From Lactobacillus kalixensis DSM 16043 (lineage in GTDB: Bacteria; Bacillota; Bacilli; Lactobacillales; Lactobacillaceae), in contig NZ_AZFM01000004.1 of assembly GCF_001434335.1 (NCBI RefSeq), positions 1 to 64,000 of the forward strand: a stretch of DNA of 64,000 nucleotides, given 5' to 3'. Positions 27,662 through 36,629 of the stretch are shown one piece after another (position 1 is the stretch's first letter; every line of letters begins with the position of its first letter). The translations under genes and the position numbers were made by a program. The notes beneath the pieces were generated by a model, which did not search any database, was not told the origin of the DNA, and was given only the letters and a program-made list of their open reading frames with translations.

Positions 27662-28825
27662 TTATTTTTGCTTATATTGTCGAACCTCGTTTTTAGTCCC
27701 AGCAAAATACCATCTACCTGGCTTTTCGTCACTGATTAATTCTTGACCATCTTCTGGTACTTCCATCGCCTTATTAAAAATCTTTTCATATTCTGAAACT
27801 GATAATTTCTGTCTCTCTGAGAGCATCAAACGGTCAGCTTCTGGATCAAGTTGCTCTTCATAACCATCAACAATATTACCAGAGTAAAACTCAGCCATTG
27901 CGCCTGAACCATACGAAAACAACCCTAACAATGAATTTGGTGCTAAATCCGTATTTTCAAGTAAACTTAACAAGCTCATGTATAAAGACGCAGTATAAAT
28001 ATTACCTACTTGCATGCTCATTTGCTTAGAAGCTTCAAAGTTAGTTAATAAACGCTCACTTGTTTCTTCATCTTGACCTTCAACTGCTAAACGATTAGCC
28101 TTAAGTCCCAGCTTAGTGTATGGTAAGTGGCAAATAATTGCACTAAAGTCTTGCGTCTTCCACCCCTTTAGTTCCTTATATGCACCAAAAGTCTTACTAA
28201 AGAAGTCTAAATAGACTTGAGTTGAATACTTTCCTTCTACTAAGGCAGTTGTGTGATTGTTAGGACGCCAGAAGTCATTAATATCCTCACTATACGCACT
28301 ATGGCCGTCATTCAGAGATAAAATAGAAGGATCACTCTTAATAAGCAAACTGATACTTCCGGCACCTTGAGTAACTTCACCCGGGGTATTGACACCGTAT
28401 CGAGCAATATCACTACCAATCACAATTGCACTTTGATCCGGATGAACTCTCACAAAATCACGTGCCATCATCAGACCGGCAGTTAACCCAAAACAGGCTT
28501 CCTTAACTTCAAAAGTACGAACTTCTGGCTTTAAATGCAAAGCTGATTTAACAAATAAAGAGGCTGATTTTGATTGATCAACACTACTTTCGGTACCAAA
28601 AATCATTAAGCCAACTTTGTCTTGATCAATTTTATTCCAATATCTTAAAGTTGCATTAATCCCCATTGAAACTGCGTCTTGAGTTTGATCTGCCACACTC
28701 ATTTTCTTTTGACCAATTCCAATCAAAAATTTATTAGGGTCAACATTGCGAGCTTCAGCTAAATCTACCATATCAACGTATTTATTTGGTGTATAAAAAC
28801 CAATCTGATCAATACCAACTTGCAT
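27662..28825 (-). CDS. mvaS: Hydroxymethylglutaryl-CoA synthase
   Basis: A 387-residue mevalonate-pathway enzyme condensing acetyl-CoA with acetoacetyl-CoA. The catalytic cysteine is in FEVKEACFGLTAGLM (about residue 111), with Glu near residue 79 (FGTESSVDQSKSAS) and His in CHLPYTKLGLKA. The start overlaps the mvaA stop by one base, so thl-mvaA-mvaS is a coupled operon feeding isoprenoid synthesis. Confidence 0.96.
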   Translation of the reverse strand: MQVGIDQIGFYTPNKYVDMVDLAEARNVDPNKFLIGIGQKKMSVADQTQDAVSMGINATLRYWNKIDQDKVGLMIFGTESSVDQSKSASLFVKSALHLKPEVRTFEVKEACFGLTAGLMMARDFVRVHPDQSAIVIGSDIARYGVNTPGEVTQGAGSISLLIKSDPSILSLNDGHSAYSEDINDFWRPNNHTTALVEGKYSTQVYLDFFSKTFGAYKELKGWKTQDFSAIICHLPYTKLGLKANRLAVEGQDEETSERLLTNFEASKQMSMQVGNIYTASLYMSLLSLLENTDLAPNSLLGLFSYGSGAMAEFYSGNIVDGYEEQLDPEADRLMLSERQKLSVSEYEKIFNKAMEVPEDGQELISDEKPGRWYFAGTKNEVRQYKQK

Positions 28826-30036
28826 TATTTCTCTTCACTCAACTTTCTTAAAATTTTATTTGCTTCTTCAATAGTATAGTTTTTTTCGGCAATCATTCTC
28901 ATTAAAACTCTTTGCTTTTCTTCATCACTTGCGTCCAAATTAGCCACAATATTTCTAGCTTGCAATTTCATATGACCAGCCTGAATACCAGTTGTTGAAA
29001 TTGCTAAAATTGCCGCTAAGTTATTAGCTAACCCAACACTTGCAATAATCTCTGCTAAAGTATGAGCTTTAATATTCCCACCTAAAATTCGATAGGCTTG
29101 TTGAACATCGCGACGAGCATTAATTGAACCACCAACTGTTCCAATTGCCAAAGGTAGCGTTAACTCACCAACTAATTTACCTTCTTCTATACTCCAATTA
29201 CTTAAGCTGCGATATTGGCCGCTTTGACTAGCTAGAACAGCACTAGCCGCTTCAACTGCACGATAATCATTTCCAGTCGCAATTAAAACAGCATCAACAC
29301 CGTTCATAATCCCTTTATTGTTAGTAACTGCGCGGTAGACATCATCATGAGCAATTTGGCTTAACAAGCTAATACGCTTGGCGACATCTATCCCGCCAAT
29401 ACTGGCGACATCAATTACAGCCTTAGCCGTAGTTAATTGGCTAGGATAATTTGATAAAATCGCAAATAATTTTTCACGAATTCCTGGAAAAGTTGACAAC
29501 TGATTGCCTAAATATTCCAAAATTGAATTAGTCTTATTGGCACCCATCGCTTCCGCAGGATCCACCAAAACTTTTAAATAAAGTAGCTCTTTTTTTAAAT
29601 GGGCGCTTATCTTCTTAAGTCCGCCACCATGCTTGACCAAACTAGCGAATTCGTTATTCGTCTCATCAATTACTTTTGGAAAACTTGCTTTAAGTTTGTC
29701 TAATTCAAAATTAGATTCAATCCTGAAAACAACTTGACCAAAAATACCATTGCGTTTGCTTTCAGCAGTCACTCCATGATTCATAGCAAAGATTTGAGCG
29801 CCATGATTTGCAGCAGCCACTACAGATGGTTCTTCAGTAACAAGTGGCACCGTATATTTTTTGCCATTAACCACTAAATTTTGTACGATTCCAAGAGGTA
29901 GGCGCATTTGTCCTACCACATTTTCACTTAATTTATCTAGCTGCTTTAAGACTGATTGATCAATTTCATCCAATCGAATTCCCTCCTCAGCTAATAAATT
30001 GCGCCTTTCTTCAGGACTTAATTGATAAAATTTCAT
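28825..30036 (-). CDS. mvaA: Hydroxymethylglutaryl-CoA reductase, class II
   Basis: A 403-residue reductase making mevalonate. The HMG-CoA-binding segment ENVVGQMRLPLGIVQNL, the catalytic region DPAEAMGANKTNSI, the Asp motif ATGNDYRAVEAA and the C-terminal His in GIQAGHMKLQARN identify a bacterial class II enzyme. It overlaps the thl stop by four bases. Confidence 0.95.
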   Translation of the reverse strand: MKFYQLSPEERRNLLAEEGIRLDEIDQSVLKQLDKLSENVVGQMRLPLGIVQNLVVNGKKYTVPLVTEEPSVVAAANHGAQIFAMNHGVTAESKRNGIFGQVVFRIESNFELDKLKASFPKVIDETNNEFASLVKHGGGLKKISAHLKKELLYLKVLVDPAEAMGANKTNSILEYLGNQLSTFPGIREKLFAILSNYPSQLTTAKAVIDVASIGGIDVAKRISLLSQIAHDDVYRAVTNNKGIMNGVDAVLIATGNDYRAVEAASAVLASQSGQYRSLSNWSIEEGKLVGELTLPLAIGTVGGSINARRDVQQAYRILGGNIKAHTLAEIIASVGLANNLAAILAISTTGIQAGHMKLQARNIVANLDASDEEKQRVLMRMIAEKNYTIEEANKILRKLSEEK

Positions 30037-31196
30037 TTCATTAACTCGATTTCATAAGCAACGGCTTGACCACCACCAATACATAAAGTTGCGATCGCCT
30101 TTTCACCTTGCTTTTTCTTTAAAGCGGATATTGCAGATGTAATTAATCTGGTTCCTGTTGCTCCAAGTGGATGGCCTAAAGCGATTGCACCGCCCAAAAC
30201 ATTTAATTTTTCATTTGGAATATGTAAATCTCTTTGAAGTGCAATTGATTGAGCAGCAAAAGCCTCATTAATTTCAAAAATATCATAATCATCAACTGTC
30301 TTTTTGGACTTATCGAGCAACTTTCTAACAGCATAATACGGTGTATATCCCATCAAGCTTGGATCAAAGCCAGCTTCCGCAAATTGACCTAATTTAGCAA
30401 TCGGCTTTAACCCCAACTTATCAACTTTTTCTTCAGTTGCTAAAATAAGCATGCTTGCGCCGTCTGTTAGCGGAGACGCATTACCCGCTGTTATTTGACC
30501 ATCTTCTTTAAAAACAGGTTTCAAGTCTGCTAATTTTTCTAAATTAGAGTCGCCGCGGACAGGCTCATCGTGCTCTAATGTTTTACCATTAAGAGTAACT
30601 GACAGAATTTCATCACTAAAATCATCGTTAGCGATCGCCTTAGCTGCTTTTTGGTGAGATTTCAAACTAAATTTATCCATCTCACTTCTAGACACATGAT
30701 ACTTCTCTGCAACGTTTTCAGCGGTAATTCCCATATGATCTCCTGAAAAAGCGTCTAACAAACCATCAGAAAATAAAGCATTCTTCATGTGACCAACTGG
30801 ATTATCCTTATATTTTTTATCAACCAAATAAGGAGTATTAGTCATACTTTCACTGCCGCCAACTGCCACTAAATCAAGGTCGCCCATTTGCATTTGCCCT
30901 TGAGCTAATCTAACAGCCTTTAAGCTTGAGCCGCAAACGTCATTAATTGTCGTTGCTACAGTTGTTTCTGGTAAACCGGATTTTAAAGCAACTTGTCTTG
31001 CCATATTTTCACCAAGACCAGCAGAAATAACATTCCCCATTAAAACAGCTTCAACTTCAGCTGGATCTAAATTAATGCTTTCAAGCACGCCTTTAAGTGC
31101 AATTACACCTAAATCTACTGCTGTTTGATCTTTGAAAAATCCTTTGTAACGACCAAAAGGCGTTCTCTTAGCCGCAACAACATAGATATTTTTCAT
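30033..31196 (-). CDS. Acetyl-CoA C-acetyltransferase (thiolase)
   Basis: A 387-residue thiolase that makes acetoacetyl-CoA, the first mevalonate step. Nucleophile Cys88 lies in NDVCGSSLKAV, the catalytic His in GHPLGATG, and the second Cys in CIGGGQAVAYE. The ATG at 31196 is preceded by GGGAGAG at a slightly long distance; a longer frame upstream begins inside the promoter region. First gene of the mevalonate operon. Confidence 0.95.
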   Translation of the reverse strand: MKNIYVVAAKRTPFGRYKGFFKDQTAVDLGVIALKGVLESINLDPAEVEAVLMGNVISAGLGENMARQVALKSGLPETTVATTINDVCGSSLKAVRLAQGQMQMGDLDLVAVGGSESMTNTPYLVDKKYKDNPVGHMKNALFSDGLLDAFSGDHMGITAENVAEKYHVSRSEMDKFSLKSHQKAAKAIANDDFSDEILSVTLNGKTLEHDEPVRGDSNLEKLADLKPVFKEDGQITAGNASPLTDGASMLILATEEKVDKLGLKPIAKLGQFAEAGFDPSLMGYTPYYAVRKLLDKSKKTVDDYDIFEINEAFAAQSIALQRDLHIPNEKLNVLGGAIALGHPLGATGTRLITSAISALKKKQGEKAIATLCIGGGQAVAYEIELMK

Positions 31197-31252
31197 TATA
31201 TATTTTCTCTCCCTCAATCTATTTATACTAAATATTATATAGGACATTATGA

Positions 31253-31280
31253 AAAAGCTCAGGAATAAACCTGAGCTTTT
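31253..31280 (-). terminator. Terminator of galU
   Basis: Arms AAAAGCTCAGG and CCTGAGCTTTT around a six-base loop, symmetrical enough to act in both directions. A TATAAT between it and thl (about 31225-31240) probably belongs to the thl promoter. Confidence 0.82.
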
Positions 31281-31299
31281 CTATTTCTTATTCAAAATT

Positions 31300-32196
31300 T
31301 TAATTTTGTTTGCTATTTTTCTCTAATTCGCGTCCCAACTTAATGATGTAGTTACGCAATTCATCTTTAGTTTCTGGGTGAGTCAAGCCATATTCAATTG
31401 AAGTTTCAAGATAGCCTTCCTTGTTACCAACATCATGACGCTCTCCTTTAAAGACGTGAGCAAAAACTCTTTGAGTCTTGTTCATAGTGTCGATTGCATC
31501 AGTCAATTGGATTTCACCGCCGCGCCCTGGCTTTTGATGAGCTAAAATTTCAAAAATTTCTGGTGTTAATAAATAACGACCAATAATTGCATAGTCACTT
31601 GGAGCTTTATCAACAGCTGGCTTTTCAACAAATGACTTAACATTGATCAAGCCTGGTTCAATTTCGTCAGCTGGCTCAATGACACCATATTTGGAAACTT
31701 CTTCATGAGGTACTGGCATAACAGCAATTGTTGAAGCGTGGGTCTTGTCATAGCGGTTAATCAATTGCTTGGTTAATGGCACCTTGTCGGTCATTAAATC
31801 ATCCCCAAGCATAACTGCAAATGGTTCATCTCCTACAAAACTACGCGCTCTCAAAATTGCATCCCCAAGACCAGCTGGATGAGGCTGACGAGTAAAGTAT
31901 AAGTTAACTCCTAAATTAGTAATTGATTCAGTCAACTTCAACAATTCTTTTTTACCAGTTTTTTCCAAATCTTGTTCAAGTTCGGGATTTGCATCAAAAT
32001 GGTCTTCGATTGAACGCTTATTCTTACCTGTAACAATTAAAATATCTTCAATCCCTGACTTTTTAGCTTCTTCAACAATAAACTGAATTGTTGGCTTATC
32101 AACAATTGGTAACATTTCCTTGGGCATCGCTTTAGTTGCTGGTAAGAATCTTGTTCCTAATCCGGCAGCGGGAATAACAGCTTTTCTAACTTTCAT
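31300..32196 (-). CDS. galU: UTP-glucose-1-phosphate uridylyltransferase
   Basis: A 298-residue enzyme making UDP-glucose for polysaccharides and glycolipids. The nucleotidyltransferase signature [22 protein letters not shown] (split: GLGTRF, then KAMPKEMLP) is at the N-terminus; MLGDDLM and VEKP follow. The start is at 32196, with a GGGG-containing site upstream; nine extra in-frame codons are unsupported. Flanked by the yihY gene and its own terminator. Confidence 0.96.
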   Translation of the reverse strand: MKVRKAVIPAAGLGTRFLPATKAMPKEMLPIVDKPTIQFIVEEAKKSGIEDILIVTGKNKRSIEDHFDANPELEQDLEKTGKKELLKLTESITNLGVNLYFTRQPHPAGLGDAILRARSFVGDEPFAVMLGDDLMTDKVPLTKQLINRYDKTHASTIAVMPVPHEEVSKYGVIEPADEIEPGLINVKSFVEKPAVDKAPSDYAIIGRYLLTPEIFEILAHQKPGRGGEIQLTDAIDTMNKTQRVFAHVFKGERHDVGNKEGYLETSIEYGLTHPETKDELRNYIIKLGRELEKNSKQN

Positions 32197-32228
32197 AATA
32201 TAACCCCATATATCTATATACAAAAAAA

Positions 32229-33164
32229 TTACACTTTATTTTGCTTGCTTTCACGTCTCTTCTGCTGGATGTATGAAGCAAGTCGACCACTTGTATATTC
32301 AAGCTGACCATGTCTTAACTTCATAATCGCCGCATTAACGCTAGTCCCAAATAAAAGAAATAAGGAAGCAAGGTTTAACCACAGCATGAAGATAATAAAT
32401 GTTCCGATAATACCATAGTTCTCCCAAGAAATTGGAAAATTACGTAAATAAAAACCAAAACCATACGACAAGGCAACCCAGCTGATAACTGTCGTTAAAA
32501 CGCCAGGCCAAATCACTCTTTTTTTAACTTTTATATTCGGCAAGACATAATTAAGATACGCCACAGCCAAAAGCATCATAATAAGAACAACTGGATATCG
32601 ATATGAGAAAATCTTCTTAATTTCTCCAACAGAAATTTTAAAGATTGGACTGATAATATCTAGAACTTGTTGTCCAAAAATCAGCGCTAAACTGACCCCT
32701 GTAAAGACGATAATCATTACGGCTGTCAAAAAAATTGTGAACATTCTCGTCCAAACAAAACTTAACAAAGAAAGTTTTAATTCAATTCCATGTACACCAT
32801 ACAAGCGGTTCATCCCAATCCTAATTGCATTAACTAAACTTGAAAAAGACCAAACTGCAAGAATAATACCAAAAGACATGTAACCTGCTGATTTGCTTTT
32901 TAAGAGTGAATTAACAATCGGCATAATATACTGCGAAACTTGATCAGGAAAAATCCAATTAACATATTCCGCAATCGGTTCAGTCGGGATGTGAAATAAT
33001 GGCAAAACATTTCCAACAATAATAATGATGGGAAAGATTGAAAATAAAAGATAATAGGCGATTACAATCGCACTTTGTAAAATCTCTCCTTCTGCATTTA
33101 TCTGAGAAATAGTCAAATAAAACTGCTTTATCTGCCGCATGATACGACTTGGTAAAGACTGCAT
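32229..33164 (-). CDS. YihY/BrkB-family membrane protein
   Basis: A 311-residue integral membrane protein with six hydrophobic segments (about 30-55, 92-115, 138-162, 180-205, 214-236 and 245-275). The first carries the family pattern [18 protein letters not shown]. Once called ribonuclease BN; a nuclease role is not supported for this family, and transport or membrane homeostasis is possible. It follows map by 15 bases and precedes galU. Confidence 0.9.
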   Translation of the reverse strand: MQSLPSRIMRQIKQFYLTISQINAEGEILQSAIVIAYYLLFSIFPIIIIVGNVLPLFHIPTEPIAEYVNWIFPDQVSQYIMPIVNSLLKSKSAGYMSFGIILAVWSFSSLVNAIRIGMNRLYGVHGIELKLSLLSFVWTRMFTIFLTAVMIIVFTGVSLALIFGQQVLDIISPIFKISVGEIKKIFSYRYPVVLIMMLLAVAYLNYVLPNIKVKKRVIWPGVLTTVISWVALSYGFGFYLRNFPISWENYGIIGTFIIFMLWLNLASLFLLFGTSVNAAIMKLRHGQLEYTSGRLASYIQQKRRESKQNKV

Positions 33165-33179
33165 TAATTCATCCTTTAA

Positions 33180-34007
33180 CTAATCTTCCATTTCATCAAA
33201 ATGAGGAAGGTACTTTTCATAACCATCATATGGCTTTTGTAATGTTAAAATCTTTGGACCATCCTTAGTAATGGCAAATGTGTGTTCAAATTGTGCAGAA
33301 TTTGAGCCGTCTGGAGTAGCATAATAAACCCAATCATCGTTTGGATCATCAACAACTCTTTGGTCAATATGCCAATCTCCACCTGCTTCAACCATTGGTT
33401 CCACAGTAATCGTCATCCCTTCACGCAGACGAAGACCGTGTCCTGCTTTACCCCAGTGTGGTACTTCTGGATCTTCGTGAATTGATGGTTGAATACCATG
33501 ACCAACCAATTCACGAACGTCACCAAAATGATTTTCATCTTCAACATAATGTTGAATAACGGCACCAATATCACCAATTCTGTTACCTAAAACTGCCTGG
33601 TCAATTCCCAAGTACATTGCATTTCTAGTAACTTCGATTAACTTCTTATCAGCGTCAGAAATCTTACCTACTGGATAAGTAGTGCAAGAATCAGTTTCAT
33701 AACCGTTTAAATTGCAAGTGACATCAACCTTTACAAGGTCACCTTCATTTAAAATACGGTCTTTTCTTGGAGTTTGGTGGGCAATTTCATCATTAACAGA
33801 AATACATGTGCCGTACTTGTAACCTTCAAATCCTTGCTCTGATAAACGACCTCCACGATCTTTAACAAACTTTTGACAGAATTCTTCAATATCCCAAGTA
33901 GAAATACCAGGCTTAATAACATCGCGTAAAGCTTCAAACATAGATGCTAATAAACGTCCAGATTTTTGCATACCCTGCAATTCTCTAATAGATTTAATTG
34001 TAATCAA
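33180..34007 (-). CDS. map: Methionine aminopeptidase type I
   Basis: Removes the N-terminal Met from nascent proteins using a dimetal site. The ligands are visible in KVDVTCNLNGYETDSC (two Asp), ELVGHGIQPSIHEDP (His), TVEPMV (Glu) and SAQFEHTFAIT (Glu). I place the start at TTG 34007 (275 aa), ten bases after AAGGAG; the frame continues upstream without a site. The family normally starts at about K-S-x-x-E-x-x-x-M, as here. Confidence 0.94.
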   Translation of the reverse strand: MITIKSIRELQGMQKSGRLLASMFEALRDVIKPGISTWDIEEFCQKFVKDRGGRLSEQGFEGYKYGTCISVNDEIAHQTPRKDRILNEGDLVKVDVTCNLNGYETDSCTTYPVGKISDADKKLIEVTRNAMYLGIDQAVLGNRIGDIGAVIQHYVEDENHFGDVRELVGHGIQPSIHEDPEVPHWGKAGHGLRLREGMTITVEPMVEAGGDWHIDQRVVDDPNDDWVYYATPDGSNSAQFEHTFAITKDGPKILTLQKPYDGYEKYLPHFDEMED

Positions 34008-34151
34008 TATTAATTTTCTCCTTATAAAAATACTTACTATCATTATATCCTTTTTATCGCCTTTTTTAAAAGTTTGCTAAAGCATTACGCGATTTTCTAG
34101 TTTTTAGGTATAATAAGATATATTTGAGAATGTGGAAGGAGCAAAACACTC

Positions 34152-34595
34152 ATGAAAGCAAAGATTGTTTATGCTAGTATGACCGGTAACGATGAAGATA
34201 TGGCGGATATGCTTGAAGAAGATTTGCAAGATTACGGCTTCGACGTTGATTCAAGTGATGTTAGTTTCACTGATGCAACTGACTATGAAGATGCCGACCT
34301 ATGTATTTTTATTACCTACACTTACGGTGAAGGTAAGATGACTGATGAACTTGTTGATTTTTATGAGCAACTTAAAGAATTAGACCTTAGCGGTAAATAT
34401 TTTGCTGTAATGGGTAGTGGTGACAGAACCTATGGCGAACATTTTTGTGAAAATGTTTTTGATTATCAAAAAGCGTTTATCGCTTGTGGAGCCAAAGAAA
34501 TCACTGCTCCTGTCACAATCGAAAATGCACCTGATGAAGACGACATCGATGCAATAGATAATGCAGCTAAGGAAATGAATGAGAAACTTGGATAA
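34152..34595 (+). CDS. Flavodoxin
   Basis: A 147-residue FMN-binding electron carrier. The phosphate loop SMTGNDEDMADML is at residues 9-21; ITYTYGEGKM and GSGDRTYGEHFC are the isoalloxazine-contacting loops. AAGGAG precedes the ATG. It overlaps the next gene by 17 bases. Electron partners are not evident nearby. Confidence 0.93.
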   Translation: MKAKIVYASMTGNDEDMADMLEEDLQDYGFDVDSSDVSFTDATDYEDADLCIFITYTYGEGKMTDELVDFYEQLKELDLSGKYFAVMGSGDRTYGEHFCENVFDYQKAFIACGAKEITAPVTIENAPDEDDIDAIDNAAKEMNEKLG

Positions 34596-35301
34596 GAATA
34601 AACAAGTCGTTATCTCTGATGAAAAAAATATTCGTCAGTTAGGGCAAAAATTAGTAAAGCGTCATCGCAATTTATGGGTCTACATGATCTTTGGCTTTTT
34701 AGCAGCTTTAATTAACACTGTTGTGTTCATGATTCTTCATCAGTGGTGGCACAGTGCTGTAGTGATTTCTAACACTGTCGCATTTATAATTTCTAACTTA
34801 GCCTCTTTCTATTTTAATCAAAAAGCTGTTTTTATTAACAACGTTGACCATGACCACTCAACTTGGCATAAGTTGATCGTTTTCTTCACTTATAGGATTA
34901 TCAGCTTGATCCCTGACACATTAATTATGTTAGTTGGTTTATCATGGTTGCATTTAAATGCCTTGTTAGTGAAAATCATTGATCAAATTTTAGTTGGTAT
35001 TTTCAACTATCTAACTACTCGTTCAGTTTTCCAAAAACAGGAACACACAATGATTGAGCGAGCAAAAATGCGAATTCAAGAACAAAAAGAAAAACAAAAA
35101 CATGAATTAAATAAAGAAAGAAAAGGAGACGTTCTACTTCAGAATTCTCCTTTTACTTTACTCAAAATCTTTTGGCTTATCTTGATTTTCTTTATCAAAG
35201 TAATAACTGATTGCATCCATAATGCGGTCGCTAGCATGACCGTCACCATACGGATTCTTGGCATTAGCCATTTCATCATATGCTTCTTTATTCTCAAGTA
35301 G
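34579..35301 (+). CDS. GtrA-family membrane protein with abnormal C-terminal extension
   Basis: The GtrA domain (about 30-155) has four membrane helices (WVYMIFGFLAALINTVVFMI, the NTVAFIISNLASFYFNQK region, FFTYRIISLIPDTLIML and VKIIDQILVGIFNYLTTRSVF), a family tied to flipping polyprenyl-linked sugars for cell-wall glycosylation. Ordinary members end soon after, near 140-160 residues. Here a charged helix (MRIQEQKEKQKHELNKERK) continues into the mnaA terminator and then 48 codons antisense to the mnaA 3' end. The hydrophobic tail looks accidental. Start overlaps flavodoxin; AAGGAA upstream. Confidence 0.82.
   Translation: MRNLDKNKQVVISDEKNIRQLGQKLVKRHRNLWVYMIFGFLAALINTVVFMILHQWWHSAVVISNTVAFIISNLASFYFNQKAVFINNVDHDHSTWHKLIVFFTYRIISLIPDTLIMLVGLSWLHLNALLVKIIDQILVGIFNYLTTRSVFQKQEHTMIERAKMRIQEQKEKQKHELNKERKGDVLLQNSPFTLLKIFWLILIFFIKVITDCIHNAVASMTVTIRILGISHFIICFFILK
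35121..35154 (-). terminator. Terminator of mnaA, inside the GtrA frame
   Basis: AAAAGGAG (35121-35128) pairs with CTCCTTTT (35147-35154); on the minus strand a T-rich tract follows. It lies within the extended GtrA reading frame. Confidence 0.6.
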
Positions 35302-36300
35302 TTCAAGCATTGCTTCGCGAACCTTGTCTACTTCTGTACCAACAAGCTTAAGAGTTCCAGCTTTAACACCTTCTGGACGCTCAGTTGTGTCGCGAAGAAC
35401 TAAAACCGGCTTACCAAGACTTGGTGCTTCTTCTTGAACACCACCTGAATCGGTCATAATGAAATATGAACGCTTAGCTAAGTTATGGAAGTCTACTACA
35501 TCAAGCGGATCAATCAAGTGAATGCGAGGATCTCCTCCCAGCACTTCTTTAGCCACTTGTTGAACACGTGGTGACAAGTGAACTGGATAGATAATTTCAA
35601 CATCGTCATGGCTATCAACAACTTGCTTCATTACCTTGAAGACGCGGCGCATTGGTTCACCCTGATTTTCACGGCGGTGCATAGTAACTAAGATCACCTT
35701 GTTACCATCTTGAATTTCATCCATTACAGCGTGGTGATAATCTTTTTGCACAGTTTCATGAAGTGCATCAATAGCAGTATTACCAGTGACAAAAATATTA
35801 TCAGCTGGGTGATTTTCTTTTAATAAGTTAGCCTTAGACAATTCAGTTGGAGCAAAGTAAAGATCTGCCAAATCATCAGTCATTTGACGGTTCATTTCTT
35901 CTGGGAATGGTGAATACTTATTCCAAGTTCTAAGACCTGCTTCAACGTGACCTACTGTAGTTTGTTTATAAAATGAAGCTAAGGCTGCCGCAAAACTAGT
36001 AGTCGTATCGCCGTGAACTAAAACGATGTCAGGCTTTTCTTCTTTAACAACCTTAGCTAAATCGATCATAACTTTTGAAGTAATTTCTTCCAAAGTTTGA
36101 TTCTTGTGCATGATATTGAAATCATAGTCAGGCTTAATCTTGAAGATCTCCAGCACTTGATCCAGCATTTCGCGGTGCTGAGCAGTAACAACAGTTACTT
36201 CTTCAAAGCGGTCGTCTTTTTCCAATTTCAAAACCAAAGGGGCCATTTTAATTGCTTCTGGACGAGTGCCAAAAACAGTCATTACTTTTATTTTTTGCAT
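35158..36300 (-). CDS. UDP-N-acetylglucosamine 2-epimerase (non-hydrolysing)
   Basis: A 380-residue epimerase making UDP-ManNAc for wall teichoic acid linkage or exopolysaccharide (mnaA/wecB type). The family motifs VFGTRPEAIKMAPLV, HGDTTTSFAAALASF, GHVEAGLRT, PFPEEMNRQ, TMHRREN and TDSGGVQEEAP are all present. GGAGGA precedes the ATG at 36300; 39 codons of upstream open frame are not supported. Its 3' end lies antisense to the GtrA extension. Confidence 0.95.
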   Translation of the reverse strand: MQKIKVMTVFGTRPEAIKMAPLVLKLEKDDRFEEVTVVTAQHREMLDQVLEIFKIKPDYDFNIMHKNQTLEEITSKVMIDLAKVVKEEKPDIVLVHGDTTTSFAAALASFYKQTTVGHVEAGLRTWNKYSPFPEEMNRQMTDDLADLYFAPTELSKANLLKENHPADNIFVTGNTAIDALHETVQKDYHHAVMDEIQDGNKVILVTMHRRENQGEPMRRVFKVMKQVVDSHDDVEIIYPVHLSPRVQQVAKEVLGGDPRIHLIDPLDVVDFHNLAKRSYFIMTDSGGVQEEAPSLGKPVLVLRDTTERPEGVKAGTLKLVGTEVDKVREAMLELLENKEAYDEMANAKNPYGDGHASDRIMDAISYYFDKENQDKPKDFE

Positions 36301-36410
36301 AAATTTCCTCCGTTTATTTAATCTAAATATACCTATTTTTTCTTTTTTATTCAACTTAATCAGAACAATGTGCTTTAATAAATAATATATAAAAGAAAGT
36401 TGGTTAATAA

Positions 36411-36587
36411 ATGGCACTAATTTTAACTACAGCATTATTTATTGTTATTGGCTGCTTTTGTTTAGTTTTTGGTTTAGACAAAACTCGCCCAGCTAAAACT
36501 CGCAAATATCTACTCTACACTGCATTAATTTGCGTCTTTATTGTTTGGGGCCTTATTACAGCGGTCATGTTAAATCCATTAAGATAA
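36411..36587 (+). CDS. Small two-helix membrane protein (58 aa)
   Basis: ATG at 36411 to TAA at 36585-36587. It has two strongly hydrophobic segments (ALILTTALFIVIGCFCLVF and LLYTALICVFIVWGLITAVM) joined by a basic loop DKTRPAKTRK, a hairpin with the positive loop inside. An AGAAAG lies about 14 bases before the start, so the ribosome-binding site is weak. A terminator follows directly after the stop, which favours a real gene. No family recognised. Confidence 0.65.
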   Translation: MALILTTALFIVIGCFCLVFGLDKTRPAKTRKYLLYTALICVFIVWGLITAVMLNPLR

Positions 36588-36628
36588 AAAAACTAATGCT
36601 CATCAAATTTTCGAGCATTAGTTTTTTT
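36586..36628 (+). terminator. Bidirectional terminator
   Basis: Perfect 11-base arms AACTAATGCTC/GAGCATTAGTT with an A-run before and a T-run after; it serves the small membrane protein and the convergent permease gene. Confidence 0.88.
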
Positions 36629-36629
36629 A

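Noticed and set aside
35158-35301. A new membrane helix in the GtrA tail as a functional segment
   Set aside because: Its hydrophobicity is explained by being the reverse complement of the charged mnaA C-terminus.
36097-36321. Open frame antisense to the 5' end of mnaA
   Set aside because: The Phe-rich sequence is the complement of coding DNA and there is no ribosome-binding site.
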